Assembly (NCBI RefSeq): GCF_030388665.1
Contig: NZ_CP128846.1
Span: 8,094,001 to 8,158,000, forward strand
DNA length: 64,000 nucleotides
Source: Streptomyces flavofungini
Lineage (GTDB): Bacteria; Actinomycetota; Actinomycetes; Streptomycetales; Streptomycetaceae
Reading direction: 5' to 3'
A program made the position numbers and the translations under genes. Shown here piece by piece: positions 44,624 through 53,925 of the stretch. The notes beneath the pieces are model-generated. The model was not told the DNA's origin and searched no databases. It was given only the letters and a program-made list of their open reading frames with translations. Positions within the stretch are counted from its first letter, which is position 1. Each line of letters opens with the position of its first letter.

Positions 44624-44995
44624 TTGAACCTCAGAATCGACCTCGCCTGGCTCCTGATGGTCGCCGAGCACAAGACGCCGGGTGATCCACAAGTGACCGA
44701 CTGGGGCGCCTTGGTGGCCGCCGTGGCCCGCCACCACGCGGAGATCTTCGGCGTTCCCGTGTACGAAGGCCCGCACGACCGCGCCGCCGCCCTGCTCCAG
44801 CTCCTGCTGCACCTGCCCGCCCTCGAACGCTCCAACGCGCTCTACGCCTCGTCGGTCGCCTACGCCTACCTCGTCGCCAGCGGCGTGAAGGTCGTGACCT
44901 CGCCCGAGCAGGTGCGGGACCTGGCCCGGCTGATCAAGGAGGACGGGGTGAGCGTGCACGACATAGCGCGCGAGCTGCGGCAGTGGAGCCTGTGA
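44624..44995 (+). CDS. Fic/Doc-family toxin component with degenerate active-site motif
   Basis: 123 residues from a TTG start 3 bp after the antitoxin stop. NLRIDLAWLLMVAEHKTPGD, GALVAAVARHHAEIFGVPVY and ALLQLLLHLPALERSNALYA follow the Doc helical layout, as does YLVASGVKVVTSPEQVRDLA. Where Fic proteins have HPFxDGNKR, this reads HLPALERSNA: the His remains, but the acidic residue, GNK and final Arg do not line up. Streptomyces members I know as the 'fic family toxin component' share this variant, so it is a subfamily feature. Whether it AMPylates or phosphorylates EF-Tu is doubtful. Confidence 0.75.
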   Translation: MNLRIDLAWLLMVAEHKTPGDPQVTDWGALVAAVARHHAEIFGVPVYEGPHDRAAALLQLLLHLPALERSNALYASSVAYAYLVASGVKVVTSPEQVRDLARLIKEDGVSVHDIARELRQWSL

Positions 44996-45149
44996 CCCGG
45001 TGAGGCCGGCCGGTGCGGCATCGCCCGGCGCCCCGTGACCCGCCCCGCCCGACGAGCGGTGCCGCATCGCCCGGCGCGTGGCCGATGAGTTGTGGCCCGT
45101 CAGGCGGTCAGCATGAGTGACCGGTCGCGACCACCAGGAGGCTTCCGCC

Positions 45150-45512
45150 ATGCCCGCCACCATCCAGCCGATGCTGATCACCCCCGACCCGGACCGTCTC
45201 GTCGCCTTCTACACAGGGCTCCTCGGCGCCGAGGAGACGGAACGCGTGCCCGACGAGGGGCCCGTCTTCTTCTTGAACCTGCGTGTCAAGGACTCCGACC
45301 TCGGCATCGTCGCGGACAAGAGTGTCGAGCCCGGCACCCCGCAGCGCTCCCTCCTGAGCGTGACCGTGGACGACGTCGACGAACTCCTCACGCGCGTCGA
45401 AGCGCTCGGCGGCACGGTGCGCGGCCCGGCCAACGACATGCCGTGGGGCCGGCGCGTCGCCCACATCCAGGACCCCGACGGCAACGCGGTGAATCTGGCA
45501 CAGCCGATCTAG
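45150..45512 (+). CDS. VOC family protein (glyoxalase/bleomycin-resistance fold)
   Basis: 120 residues, two beta-alpha-beta-beta-beta modules. IQPMLITPDPDRLVAFYTGLLG opens the first, and SVTVDDVDELLTRVEALGG then WGRRVAHIQDPDGNAVNLAQ gives the second, with the conserved DPDGN end. Metal ligands are not complete: the N-terminal His is replaced by IQPM, so it may be a binding protein. GGAGG is 8 nt upstream. Its TAG stop interlocks with that of the convergent methyltransferase (CTAG). Confidence 0.87.
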   Translation: MPATIQPMLITPDPDRLVAFYTGLLGAEETERVPDEGPVFFLNLRVKDSDLGIVADKSVEPGTPQRSLLSVTVDDVDELLTRVEALGGTVRGPANDMPWGRRVAHIQDPDGNAVNLAQPI

Positions 45513-46204
45513 GGCTTGTCCGCGCCCGCCGCCCCGTCCTCCACCGGGCGGCGTGCCGAGCCCAGGAAGCAGTACGACGAGGGGAACTTCGGGCCGCGCT
45601 CGGGCACCATGATCCGGCGGTACGTCCCCACCTCGAACCCGGCCGCGCGCAGCGCGCCCACCGGATCCCGGCCGACGTGACAGCCGCCGAAAAGGCGCGG
45701 CCACACCGTGCGGTCCAGGACGCGCTGCGCCGTCACCATCGCGCCGCCCGGAGCCCGGCCGTGCTCGAAGAACCTCAGCTCGCCGCCGGGACGCAGCACC
45801 CGGCGCAGCTCACCGAGCGCCCTCGGCACGTCCCGCACGCTGCACAGCACCAGCGACGCGACGGCGACGTCGAACGCCTCGCTCTTGACCGGCAGGGCCT
45901 CCGCGGCGCCCGGCACCACGTCCACGGGGACGTCCGCGCGCATCGCCGCGGACGCCGCCAGGCGGCGCAGAACGCTCTCCGGCTCGATCGCGACCACCTC
46001 GGCGACGGTGGCCGGGTAGTGCGCGAAGTTCAGGCCGTTGCCCGCGCCCACCTCGATGGCACGGCCCTCGGCGCCCGCCAGGAGTTCCTTGCGGTGCGGG
46101 GCGATGGCCGGTTCCGCGGAGACGCTGCAGCGGGCGTAGAAACGGGCGAAGAGGGGGTGGTGGACCGCGTCCCGCGGGGCGGGACGGGCGGAGGGCGGGG
46201 GCAT
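45509..46204 (-). CDS. class I SAM-dependent methyltransferase
   Basis: 231 residues. Motif I AIEVGAGNGLNFAHYP near 50, the motif II acidic residue in VVAIEPESVLRRL, ALPVKSEAFDVAVASLVLCSV (motif IV), and ELRRVLRPGGELRFFEHGR (motif V/VI). It resembles the UbiE/Methyltransf_11 group. The substrate is unknown. AGGAGG is 6 nt before ATG 46202-46204. The C-terminal MVPERGPKFPSSYCFLGSAR is a conserved cap in this group. It is not linked to the biotin genes beyond adjacency. Confidence 0.88.
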   Translation of the reverse strand: MPPPSARPAPRDAVHHPLFARFYARCSVSAEPAIAPHRKELLAGAEGRAIEVGAGNGLNFAHYPATVAEVVAIEPESVLRRLAASAAMRADVPVDVVPGAAEALPVKSEAFDVAVASLVLCSVRDVPRALGELRRVLRPGGELRFFEHGRAPGGAMVTAQRVLDRTVWPRLFGGCHVGRDPVGALRAAGFEVGTYRRIMVPERGPKFPSSYCFLGSARRPVEDGAAGADKP

Positions 46205-46317
46205 GGTGCCTCCTCGGGTGGGTGGGGGTTTCTTCCCCCGACCCGCCCCTTCCCGAAACTGGCGCTCGCGCCCCAGGCCCCCGGGGTCGGCCTCCCGCGC
46301 CCGGCGCCGGGGTGGAC

Positions 46318-46398
46318 GCCGATCCGACGGGACGGCCCCGACCCCTGATCCGACGGGACGAACCCGACCCCGGCGGCACGAACCCGACCCCGCACCCG
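46318..46398. repeat. imperfect direct repeats between methyltransferase and bioD
   Basis: GATCCGACGGGACG occurs twice and the trailing CGAACCCGACCCC recurs three times over 80 bp. The 46205-46400 gap shows no gene; the repeats lie just past the bioD stop. Confidence 0.6.
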
Positions 46399-46400
46399 GC

Positions 46401-47114
46401 TCACGCCTCGGACAAGGCCCCCGGACCCGCCCAGCTCCCGCCCAGTCCCGGTGCCAGCCAGCCCCCGGCCGCCGCGCGGAACTCCCGGCCCGGCAGGGAA
46501 CCCGCGCCCTCGGGGACCGAGCCCAGCAGGGGCGCGCCCGCCACGTCGGCCAGTTCGGCGAGGTTGCAGCGCGAGGCCAGGTCGGGGGTGGTGGGCCAGC
46601 TGCCGATGACGATGCCCTCGGGGGTGAGGCCGCGGGCGCGCAGGGCCTCGGTGGTGAGCGTCGTCGTGTTGAGGGTGCCGAGGGCCGCGGCGGCCACGAC
46701 GAGGACGGGGGCCGCGAGGAGCCGGGCCGCGTCCGCGAGGGTCGCCCCCGCCTCGTCGAAGCGGACCAGCAGGCCACCGGCCCCCTCGATCAGGACCAGG
46801 TCGTGAGAGGCCGCGAGCTTCTCCGCGGCCTCGGCCACCTGGGCGGGCGAGACCGTCGGGAGGCCCGCCCGGCGCGCGGCCGTCGAGGGCGCGAGCGGCT
46901 CGGGGAAGCGCGCGAGCTCCACCGGGGTCACCCGGTCACCCGCGAGCCGCACCACCTCGTCGACGTCGCCCGGGTCCCCGGGGCCGACCCCGGTCTGGGC
47001 CGGCTTGAGGACGGCGACGCTGCGCCCGGCCGCGAGGGCGACCGCGGCCACCGCCGCCGTCGTCACGGTCTTGCCGATCTCCGTGCCCGTACCGGACACC
47101 ACGAGGACGCTCAC
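46401..47114 (-). CDS. bioD: dethiobiotin synthase
   Basis: 237 residues. P-loop [15 protein letters not shown] near 7 (family GTDTxVGKT), substrate Lys in [35 protein letters not shown] near 108 (E-GAGG metal site), and GIVIGSWP for the adenine side. It makes the ureido ring of dethiobiotin from DAPA, CO2 and ATP. GTG start overlaps the bioA stop by 4 nt (47111-47114). It is last of the bioB-bioA-bioD operon. Confidence 0.95.
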   Translation of the reverse strand: MSVLVVSGTGTEIGKTVTTAAVAAVALAAGRSVAVLKPAQTGVGPGDPGDVDEVVRLAGDRVTPVELARFPEPLAPSTAARRAGLPTVSPAQVAEAAEKLAASHDLVLIEGAGGLLVRFDEAGATLADAARLLAAPVLVVAAAALGTLNTTTLTTEALRARGLTPEGIVIGSWPTTPDLASRCNLAELADVAGAPLLGSVPEGAGSLPGREFRAAAGGWLAPGLGGSWAGPGALSEA

Positions 47115-48430
47115 GCCGAGACCTCCCCGCTCGCCCGCGCCGCCGCGCACACCGCACGCCCGATCTGTGCCACGTCCGCGTCGCCCGTGACGAACGGCGG
47201 CATCGTGTAGATGAGGTCGCGGAAGGGCCGCACCCACACGCCCTCCCGCACCACGGCGCGCGTCGCCGCCTCCATGTCGACCTGGTGGTCGAGCTGTACG
47301 ACACCGAGCGCGCCGAGGACCCGTACGTCCCGGACGAAGGGCAGCTCGGCGGCCGGGGCGAGCGCGACCCGCAGGCCCGTCTCGACGCGCTTGACGTCCG
47401 TCTGCCAGTCCTTGCCGAGCAGCAGGTCGATGGAGGCGTTGGCGACCGCCGCGGCCAGCGGGTTGCCCATGAACGTCGGGCCGTGCGCGAGCACCGGCAC
47501 CTCGCCCCGCGCGATGCCCGACGCCACCCGCTCGGTGCACAGCGTCGCCGCCATCGTCAGATAGCCGCCGGTCATGGACTTGCCGAGGCACATCACATCG
47601 GGTGTGACGGCCGCGTGGTCCGCCGCGAAAAGGGCGCCCGTGCGGCCGAAGCCCGTCGCGATCTCGTCGAAGACGAGCAGCACATCGTGCGCGTCGCACG
47701 CCTCGCGCAGCGCGCGCAGATAGCGGGGGGAGTGGAAGCGCATGCCGCCCGCGCCCTGCACCACCGGCTCGACGATGACGCCCGCGAGCTCGTGGGCGTG
47801 CTGTCCGATCACGTCGTGCAGATGCTGCGCGTACGCCTCGTCGTAGGCGTCGAAGCCCGCCGGGGGCTGGTCCGCGAACACCTGCTGGGGGAGCACGCCC
47901 TGCCACAGGCTGTGCATGCCGCCGTCGGGGTCGCACACGGCCATCGGCTGCCAGGTGTCGCCGTGGTAGCCGCCGCGCCAGGTCAGCATCCTGCGCTTCT
48001 CGGTCCTGCCGAGGGAACGCCAGTGCTGGAGGCACATCTTGACCGCGACCTCGACGGCCACCGAACCGGAGTCGGAGAGGAAGACGTGCTCCAGGCCGTC
48101 CGGCGTGAGGTCGACGAGCCGCTTCGCGAGCCGGACGGCGGGCTCGTGCGTGAGCCCGCCGAACATCACGTGACTCATGCTGTCCAACTGCTCGCGCACC
48201 GCGTCGTTCAGGACGGGGTGGTTGTAGCCGTGGATGGCCGACCACCACGACGACATGCCGTCGACCAGCTCGCCGACGCCCGCCACGCGCAGCCGCACCC
48301 CGCTCGCGGACTCCACGACCAGCGGCTCCTGACGGCCGGGCATCGGGCCGTAGGGGTGCCAGACGTGCGCGCGGTCGAGGTCGAGGATCTCCTTGACGTC
48401 CAGGCCGGACGCCGCGGGTGCGTCAGGCAT
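47111..48430 (-). CDS. bioA: adenosylmethionine-8-amino-7-oxononanoate aminotransferase
   Basis: 439 residues, class III PLP aminotransferase. [11 protein letters not shown] near the start, [13 protein letters not shown] near 60 (BioA-specific), PLP region [34 protein letters not shown] near 240, the PLP Lys in [15 protein letters not shown] near 275, and [16 protein letters not shown]. It uses SAM to convert KAPA to DAPA. The start overlaps the bioB stop by 8 nt. Confidence 0.97.
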   Translation of the reverse strand: MPDAPAASGLDVKEILDLDRAHVWHPYGPMPGRQEPLVVESASGVRLRVAGVGELVDGMSSWWSAIHGYNHPVLNDAVREQLDSMSHVMFGGLTHEPAVRLAKRLVDLTPDGLEHVFLSDSGSVAVEVAVKMCLQHWRSLGRTEKRRMLTWRGGYHGDTWQPMAVCDPDGGMHSLWQGVLPQQVFADQPPAGFDAYDEAYAQHLHDVIGQHAHELAGVIVEPVVQGAGGMRFHSPRYLRALREACDAHDVLLVFDEIATGFGRTGALFAADHAAVTPDVMCLGKSMTGGYLTMAATLCTERVASGIARGEVPVLAHGPTFMGNPLAAAVANASIDLLLGKDWQTDVKRVETGLRVALAPAAELPFVRDVRVLGALGVVQLDHQVDMEAATRAVVREGVWVRPFRDLIYTMPPFVTGDADVAQIGRAVCAAARASGEVSA

Positions 48431-49619
48431 TGGGCGCCACGTCCGTCCCGGCGCCCCGACGGCGTACCGCCACCAGATCCGTGCGCGGCCCCTGCACCAC
48501 GGGCCCCTCGGTCCCCGCGGCGGGCTCCACGGCGGCGGGGGCGGTCTCGGCGGGAGCGGTGTGGCAGGTGTCGGCGTTCTCCTGGGAGCCGCAGACCGAG
48601 CCGCACCCGCCGCCCCTGCGGTGTTCGGGCAGCGTCACCTGGTCCGTGGTCTCCACCTCGAACCCGGCGTCCGCGATCATCTCCAGGTCGGCCTTGCCCG
48701 CCTGGCCCTCGCTGGTCAGGTAGTCGCCGAGGAAGATCGAGTTGGCGAGGTGCAGGGCGAGCGGCTGGAGCGTGCGCAGATGCAGCTCGCGGCCGCCCGC
48801 GATGCGGACCTCGATGTCCGGGCAGACGAACCGGACCATGGCGAGGATGCGCAGGCAGCGCTGCGGAGTGAGGTTCCACTCCTTGGCGAGCGGGGTGCCC
48901 TCGAAGGGGATCAGGAAGTTCACCGGCACGGAGTCCGCGTCGAGCTCGCGCAGCGCGAAGACCACGTCGACCAGGTCCTGGTCCGTCTCGCCCATGCCCG
49001 AGATCAGGCCCGAGCAGGCGGAGAGCCCGGCCGCGTGCGCCTTCTGCACGGTGTCGACACGGTCGGCGTAGGTGTGCGTCTTGGTGATGTCGCCGTACGT
49101 CGCCTCGGACGTGTTCAGGTTGTGGTTGTAGGCGTCCGCGCCCGCGCCGCGCAGGCGCTCCGCCTGGCCGTCGGAGAGCAGGCCGAGGCAGGCGCAGACC
49201 TCGACGCCCTCGTTCTGCTCCTTGATCGTCTTGATGGTGGCGGAGACCCGGTCGACGTCCCGGTCCGTGGGCCCGCGCCCGCTCGCGACCAGGCAGACCC
49301 GCTTGGCGCCCCCGGCGAGCCCGGCCGCCGCGGCCTTGGAGGCCTCGTCCGGCTTCAGCCAGGTGTACTTGAGGATCCCGGTCTCCGCGCCGAGCCGCTG
49401 CGAGCAGTACGAGCAGTCCTCCGGGCACAGACCCGACTTGAGGTTGACCAGATAGTTGAGTTTCACCCGTCGGCCGAACCAGTGGCGCCGCACCTTTCCG
49501 GCCGCCGCCACCACGTCGAGCAGGTCCTCGTCGGAGGTCGCGAGCACCGCGAGCGCCTCGTCACGGCTCGGCAGTTCCCGCCGAAGCCCCTTGTCCACCA
49601 GCGTGTTGAGCAGATCCAT
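48423..49619 (-). CDS. bioB: biotin synthase with Cys-rich C-terminal extension
   Basis: 398 residues, about 50 longer than E. coli BioB. The radical-SAM motif CPEDCSYC (CxxxCxxC) lies near 60, with [21 protein letters not shown] near 160, [16 protein letters not shown] and [13 protein letters not shown] [16 protein letters not shown]. [2Fe-2S]-ligand cysteines ([19 protein letters not shown]) are present. The extra tail after [20 protein letters not shown] holds three or so cysteines and an Ala/Pro/Glu linker. It inserts sulphur into dethiobiotin. First gene of the operon; diverges from bioF with an inverted repeat between. Confidence 0.96.
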   Translation of the reverse strand: MDLLNTLVDKGLRRELPSRDEALAVLATSDEDLLDVVAAAGKVRRHWFGRRVKLNYLVNLKSGLCPEDCSYCSQRLGAETGILKYTWLKPDEASKAAAAGLAGGAKRVCLVASGRGPTDRDVDRVSATIKTIKEQNEGVEVCACLGLLSDGQAERLRGAGADAYNHNLNTSEATYGDITKTHTYADRVDTVQKAHAAGLSACSGLISGMGETDQDLVDVVFALRELDADSVPVNFLIPFEGTPLAKEWNLTPQRCLRILAMVRFVCPDIEVRIAGGRELHLRTLQPLALHLANSIFLGDYLTSEGQAGKADLEMIADAGFEVETTDQVTLPEHRRGGGCGSVCGSQENADTCHTAPAETAPAAVEPAAGTEGPVVQGPRTDLVAVRRRGAGTDVAPNA

Positions 49620-49685
49620 GGCGCCGATCCTGACGCACGCCGGACTTTCTGACCATGGAGATTCCGTACAACAGAAGCATCGGGA

Positions 49686-49705
49686 GGTGTGGGTATTGCC
49701 ACACC
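49686..49705. promoter_or_regulatory. palindrome in the bioB/bioF divergent promoter region
   Basis: GGTGTGG GTATTG CCACACC is a perfect 7-bp inverted repeat, 66 bp from bioB and 111 bp from bioF. The position suits a shared biotin-responsive operator; it does not match the BioQ or BirA sites I know. Confidence 0.45.
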
Positions 49706-49816
49706 ATGGCCGGGTGGTGCGGCCGCTAGGGTCTGTGCACTGTCTACAAACACCTCGGTCCGTACGTCCCGACTTCGCGCGGCACGCACGTCGACCCGTG
49801 ACGCCTCGGAGGTCCC

Positions 49817-50953
49817 ATGGCTGGCTCGCCGTTCGACTGGATCGACGAGCAGGCGCGGCTGCGCGCACAGGCCGGCCTGGTGCGCACGCTGCGCCCGCGC
49901 CCGGCCGAATCCCACCTGCTCGACCTCGCGGGAAACGACTATCTGGGACTGACCCGCCACCCGGAGGTCACCGCCGCGGCCGCGAGCGCGGCCCGGCGCT
50001 GGGGCGCGGGCGCCACGGGCTCCCGCCTGGTGACGGGCACCACCGAACTGCACGCCGAACTGGAGCGGGAGCTGGCCGAGTTCTGCGGCTTCGAGGCGGC
50101 CCTCGTGCTGTCGTCCGGCTACGCGGCGAACCTCGCCGCGGTCACCGCGCTCGCCCCGCACGGCTCGCTGATCGTGTCCGACGCGGGCAACCACGCCTCC
50201 CTGATCGACGGCTGCCGCCTCGCCCGGGGCACGACGCAGGTGGTGCCGCACGCCGACCCGGACGCGGTGCGCAAGGCGCTCGGCACGCACGAGGGGCCCG
50301 CGGTCGTGGTGACCGACTCGGTGTTCTCCGTCGACGGGGACGCGACACCGCTGCCCGAGCTGGCCGCCGTCTGCCGCGAGGCCGGGGCCGGCCTGCTCGT
50401 CGACGACGCGCACGGGCTGGGGGTGCTCGGGGACGGCGGCCGCGGCGCGCCGCACGCCGCCGGGCTCGCGGGGGCCGCCGACACCGTGGTCACGGTCACC
50501 CTGTCGAAGTCGCTCGGCAGCCAGGGCGGGGCCGTGCTCGGCCCGGCCAAGGTGATCGCGCACCTGGTCAACGCGGCCCGGACGCTCATCTTCGACACCG
50601 GGCTCGCACCGGCCGCCGCCGGTTCGGCGCTCGCCGCCCTGCGCCTGCTGCGCCGCGAGCCGGAACGGGCCGCCCGGGCGCGCGCGGTGGCCACGACGCT
50701 GCACGAACTCCTGACACGGGAAGGGCTTTCGGCGGTACGTCCCGACGCCGCCGTCGTCTCCGTGCGCGCGCCGTCGCCGGAGGCGGCGGTGCGCTGGGCG
50801 GCAGACTGCCGCCGCGAGGGCCTGGCCGTCGGCTGTTTCCGCCCGCCGTCGGTTCCCGACGGCGTCTCACGGTTGCGGCTGACCGCACGGGCCGACCTGA
50901 ACGACGCGCAGGTCGCCGAAGCCGTCGCCACGATCAGCCGCACCGCACCCTGA
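49817..50953 (+). CDS. bioF: 8-amino-7-oxononanoate synthase
   Basis: 378 residues, alpha-oxoamine synthase fold. [16 protein letters not shown] near 38, [16 protein letters not shown] near 69, the HDN/His stacking [27 protein letters not shown] near 196, PLP Lys in [16 protein letters not shown] near 225, and [11 protein letters not shown]. It condenses pimeloyl thioester with alanine to KAPA. It is transcribed away from bioBAD, so all four ring-assembly genes are present but no pimelate-supply (bioC/H/W/I) gene is seen. Confidence 0.96.
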   Translation: MAGSPFDWIDEQARLRAQAGLVRTLRPRPAESHLLDLAGNDYLGLTRHPEVTAAAASAARRWGAGATGSRLVTGTTELHAELERELAEFCGFEAALVLSSGYAANLAAVTALAPHGSLIVSDAGNHASLIDGCRLARGTTQVVPHADPDAVRKALGTHEGPAVVVTDSVFSVDGDATPLPELAAVCREAGAGLLVDDAHGLGVLGDGGRGAPHAAGLAGAADTVVTVTLSKSLGSQGGAVLGPAKVIAHLVNAARTLIFDTGLAPAAAGSALAALRLLRREPERAARARAVATTLHELLTREGLSAVRPDAAVVSVRAPSPEAAVRWAADCRREGLAVGCFRPPSVPDGVSRLRLTARADLNDAQVAEAVATISRTAP

Positions 50954-51010
50954 CTCCTGAGATCTGGCACCTGAGACCTGGGTCCAGGGTCCGGCGCTCT
51001 CACCCGGGCT

Positions 51011-51235
51011 TCACCGAAGGGCGTCGATGAAGTCCTCCCAGGCGGCAGGGGAGAAGAGCACGGCTGGGCCCGCCGTGTCCTTCGAGTCGCGCACGGCGAA
51101 CAGACCGGCGAGCGGTCCGGAGCCGAGCGGCGCTGTCTCCACGCAGTTGTTCATTCCATTGCTGCGGCTGCTGCGCCGCCACCGCGCGTCCCTGAGAGAC
51201 GTGCTGGAGGGAACGGACCGAGGCAGTGCAGTCAT
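51011..51235 (-). CDS. DUF397 domain-containing protein
   Basis: 74 residues. ARWRRSSRSNGMNNCVETAP followed by LFAVRDSKDTAGPAVLFSPA and WEDFIDAL is the DUF397 pattern (W-R-K/R-S-S-x-S, C-V-E-V/T, V-R-D-S-K, F-x-x-x-x-W-x-x-F). These small proteins come next to XRE-DUF5753 regulators in Streptomyces and are antitoxin-like or modulating partners (WhiJ/AbaA-type loci). It starts 9 bp after the XRE gene stop, so they are co-transcribed. Confidence 0.92.
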   Translation of the reverse strand: MTALPRSVPSSTSLRDARWRRSSRSNGMNNCVETAPLGSGPLAGLFAVRDSKDTAGPAVLFSPAAWEDFIDALR

Positions 51236-51244
51236 GGTGCCTCC

Positions 51245-52105
51245 TTACGCGCCGTCACCTAACCCGGCGATGAAATCCATTGAATCCTGAACGGAAAGCG
51301 CCTGTCCCTGAAGCGAGTTGAAGGCGTCGGTGTACGCCCGAAGGTCTTCTTTCCGTTCGAGGTAGAGGCTACTCGTCAAGTGGTCGAGAACAACCACATC
51401 CAGATCAGAAATGTTCGGAAAGGAGAGAATAACGAAAGGCCCGATGAGCCCGACGTGCTCGCCGGAGACGAACGGCAACACCTGGATGCGTACTTGCGGA
51501 AGCCGTGCCGCCTCCAGGAGCCGTCGCAACTGCCCGGCGAGGACCTCAGGGCCGCCGATCTGGCGTCTGAGCACCGCCTCGTCGAGGATCACACTCAGCC
51601 GCAGCGGCGGCTCACTGCGCAGCACGTCCTGGCGCGCGAGGCGCACCTGCACCAGGGCCCTCACCTGTTCCTCGGGCAGCCCGCCGAGTGCGGCACGTGT
51701 CACCGCGAGGGCGTAGTCCGGCGTCTGCAGCAGGCCGGGGACCACCGTGGTCTCCAGGGTGCGCACGCGGCAGGCCTGTGACTCCAGACTGATGAAGTCG
51801 CGGTACGTCGGAGGCAGCAGACCGCGGTAGGCGTGCCACCAGTTCTGCCGCCCGTTCTCGTCCTCCCCGCCCGCGAGCACGACCAACAGCTCGCGCAGCT
51901 GCGGATCGTCGACCTCGTAAGCCTCCAGGAGCAGCCGCACGTCCGAGGCGCGCACCCCGGAGCGCCCGGTCTCGATGCGGCTCACCTTCGACTGGTGCCA
52001 GCCCACCCGGGCGGCCGCCTCGCCGCTGGTGAGTCCGGCCTGCCCGCGCAGCGCGCGCAACTCCGCGCCGAGTTTGCGGCGCCGCACAGCGGGACCGTAC
52101 TGCAT
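51245..52105 (-). CDS. XRE family regulator with DUF5753 domain
   Basis: 286 residues. The HTH spans about 10-65 (LGAELRALRGQAGLTSGEAA, VGWHQSKVSRIETGRSGVRA). DUF5753 spans about 95-275 (YRDFISLESQACRVRTLETT, VVPGLLQTPDYALAVTRAAL, FVILSFPNISDLDVVVLDH, SSLYLE). WhiJ-type developmental regulators share this build. ATG 52103-52105 opens MQYGPAVRRRKLGAEL. The upstream frame remains open into the divergent gene but is not supported. It is probably autoregulated from the 262-bp divergent region. Confidence 0.92.
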   Translation of the reverse strand: MQYGPAVRRRKLGAELRALRGQAGLTSGEAAARVGWHQSKVSRIETGRSGVRASDVRLLLEAYEVDDPQLRELLVVLAGGEDENGRQNWWHAYRGLLPPTYRDFISLESQACRVRTLETTVVPGLLQTPDYALAVTRAALGGLPEEQVRALVQVRLARQDVLRSEPPLRLSVILDEAVLRRQIGGPEVLAGQLRRLLEAARLPQVRIQVLPFVSGEHVGLIGPFVILSFPNISDLDVVVLDHLTSSLYLERKEDLRAYTDAFNSLQGQALSVQDSMDFIAGLGDGA

Positions 52106-52367
52106 GTCCGTCTCCTTCCGGACGTCCGCGCCAACCGTACGGGACAGCGGGGGTGTGTAGAGGAAGCGCCAGTGTTGCGCCCAAATACGGTCTGCCGTCG
52201 TAGAGTTCACCGCTTCGAGCGACAGATATATGCACATCTCGGTGGATCGCCGCGTGTCACCGGCCCAGGAGTGGCACTCTGGCGCGAAGCACCAGTTCCG
52301 GGACTGTCCTCGAGTTCTTCCGCCACGAGTCGGAGTCCGGTCCCGGTGGGAAAGGGACAGTGTCGCC

Positions 52368-52799
52368 ATGGCAGACCACCAGGAAGTATCAGTCACTCTG
52401 CCGAGCGATCCTGTCTCGGTCGCAGCCGCCCGCAGGTACGTGGCGGAAACCTTGTCGGATTGGGGCCTGCCGGCCGATGCCGACATCGCCGACACGGTGC
52501 GGCTCATCGTCTCCGAACTCGCCACGAACGCCGTCCAGCACACCCGCGGCCAGTCGCCGACCTTCACCGTGGACGTGCAGCTCGACCGCGACGAGCGGCT
52601 GCGCATCGGCGTCACGGACAGCCACCCGCGCTTCCCCCGCCGCCTGCCCGCCGCCGTCCAGCAGGACAACGGCCGGGGCATGGTCATCATCCGCTGGCTC
52701 ACCGCCGAGTGCGGCGGCAGACTCTCGGTCTGCCCGACGGCGGAGGGCGGCAAGACGGTCTGGATCACCCTGCCGTGGTCGGTGCCGGTCCAGAGTTGA
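52368..52799 (+). CDS. ATP-binding protein, RsbW/SpoIIAB-like anti-sigma kinase fold
   Basis: 143 residues, HATPase_c_2. The N-box is DTVRLIVSELATNAVQHTRG near 50; the G1-like region is RIGVTDSHPRFPRR and the G2-like region NGRGMVIIRWLTAECGGRLS. VSVAAARRYVAETLSDWGLP is the usual helix 1. Such small orphan kinase-fold proteins sit beside DUF397/XRE pairs and are abundant in Streptomyces. Start ATG 52368 is favoured by domain onset; the upstream in-frame extension crosses the promoter region. Function unproven. Confidence 0.9.
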   Translation: MADHQEVSVTLPSDPVSVAAARRYVAETLSDWGLPADADIADTVRLIVSELATNAVQHTRGQSPTFTVDVQLDRDERLRIGVTDSHPRFPRRLPAAVQQDNGRGMVIIRWLTAECGGRLSVCPTAEGGKTVWITLPWSVPVQS

Positions 52800-52821
52800 C
52801 GCCCCGCGGCCGCGCGGCGCC

Positions 52822-53733
52822 TCAGCCGGCCGAGCGGCCGAACGTCCCCCGCAGCAGCGCCCGGAACGTGTCCACGGCCGGACTCGACTCGTCGGTGCGG
52901 TGGCAGACCCAGATGGTGCGCCGCAGGTCACCCGGTTCCAAGGGCCGGACCCCGACCGGGGTCGCCGTCGTCCGGGCCACCATCTCCGGGACCACAGCGG
53001 CACCGAGGCCCGCACTGACCATCGCGCACACCAGCGCGTAGTCCGGCGTCTGGACGAGCACCGCGGGCGCCGCCCCCGCCCGCGCGAGCGCCGCCTCCAC
53101 CCCCTGCCGCGCCGGATGCGCCGGCGCCATGCTGACCAGGGGCTGGCCCGCGAGCTCGGCGAGCGGAAGGCGCCCGGTGCCCGCCGCGAGCGCGTGCCCC
53201 GGCGCCGTCACGAGCACCAACTCCTCGACGAGGAGCGGCTCCAGGGTCACGGACGCGGGCGGCGCGGGCAGCTCGGCGGGTTCGTAGGTGTGCGTCAGGG
53301 CCACATCGACGTCGCCCGCCGCCACCGCGGCCACGCCCAGCGGGGGCTCGTGGCCGGTGACCGTCAGGTCGACATCGGGATGCGCCCGGCGGAACGCCGT
53401 CAGCGCGGGCGGCAGCAGATGGATGCCCGCCGTCGTGAACGTGGCGACCCGCAGCCGCCCGCCCGAGAGGCCCACGAGCTGCGCCAGCTCGTGCCGGGCC
53501 AGCTCCATCTCGTCCAGGACACGGCGGGCGCGCGCGAGCAGCAGCTCGCCCGCGCCGGTGAGCCGCGCGCCCCGGTGGTGCCGCACGAGCAGTGCCGCTC
53601 CCGCCTCCCGCTCCAGCTTCGCGAGCTGCTGGGAGAGCGCGGGCACCGTATAGCCGAGCCGTTCGGCGGCGCGGGTGATGGAACCGGCTTCGGAGACCGC
53701 CACGAGCGCCGCAAGGCGGGTCGGGTCGTACAT
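52822..53733 (-). CDS. LysR family transcriptional regulator
   Basis: 303 residues. HTH 1-60 (LAALVAVSEAGSITRAAERL, GYTVPALSQQLAKLEREAGA). The effector domain starts near 92 (GRLRVATFTTAGIHLLPPAL) with EELVLVTAPGHALAAGTGRL and VCAMVSAGLGAAVVPEMVAR. Divergent from a LysE exporter gene, the classic LysG/LysE arrangement, so it probably activates export in response to an amino acid. A GCAGG/CCTGC inverted repeat lies in the gap. Confidence 0.92.
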   Translation of the reverse strand: MYDPTRLAALVAVSEAGSITRAAERLGYTVPALSQQLAKLEREAGAALLVRHHRGARLTGAGELLLARARRVLDEMELARHELAQLVGLSGGRLRVATFTTAGIHLLPPALTAFRRAHPDVDLTVTGHEPPLGVAAVAAGDVDVALTHTYEPAELPAPPASVTLEPLLVEELVLVTAPGHALAAGTGRLPLAELAGQPLVSMAPAHPARQGVEAALARAGAAPAVLVQTPDYALVCAMVSAGLGAAVVPEMVARTTATPVGVRPLEPGDLRRTIWVCHRTDESSPAVDTFRALLRGTFGRSAG

Positions 53734-53873
53734 GCCGTGCCTCTTTCTTGTGGCCGTGGCCCGCGGTCGTGCCGCGGGCCCTGCCGCGGTGAGCGGCCGC
53801 CGGTCGTCCGGCCTTGCGGGACCGCCGCCGGATCATACCGGCAGCCCAGCCTCAACAGATGCTTAAGGCAGAC

Positions 53874-53895
53874 GCAGGAGATCTGACATACCTGC
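53874..53895. promoter_or_regulatory. inverted repeat in the lysR/lysE gap
   Basis: GCAGG AGATCTGACATA CCTGC: 5-bp arms across 12 bp, 31 bp ahead of the lysE start and 141 bp from lysR. The geometry fits a LysR-type recognition site near the exporter promoter. Confidence 0.35.
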
Positions 53896-53925
53896 TGAAG
53901 GCCGCCCCACGGCAGAGTGGCCCTC

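Noticed and set aside
52230..52367. Longer N-terminus for the RsbW-like protein.
   Set aside because: The HATPase domain starts just after ATG 52368 and the upstream codons cross the divergent promoter region.
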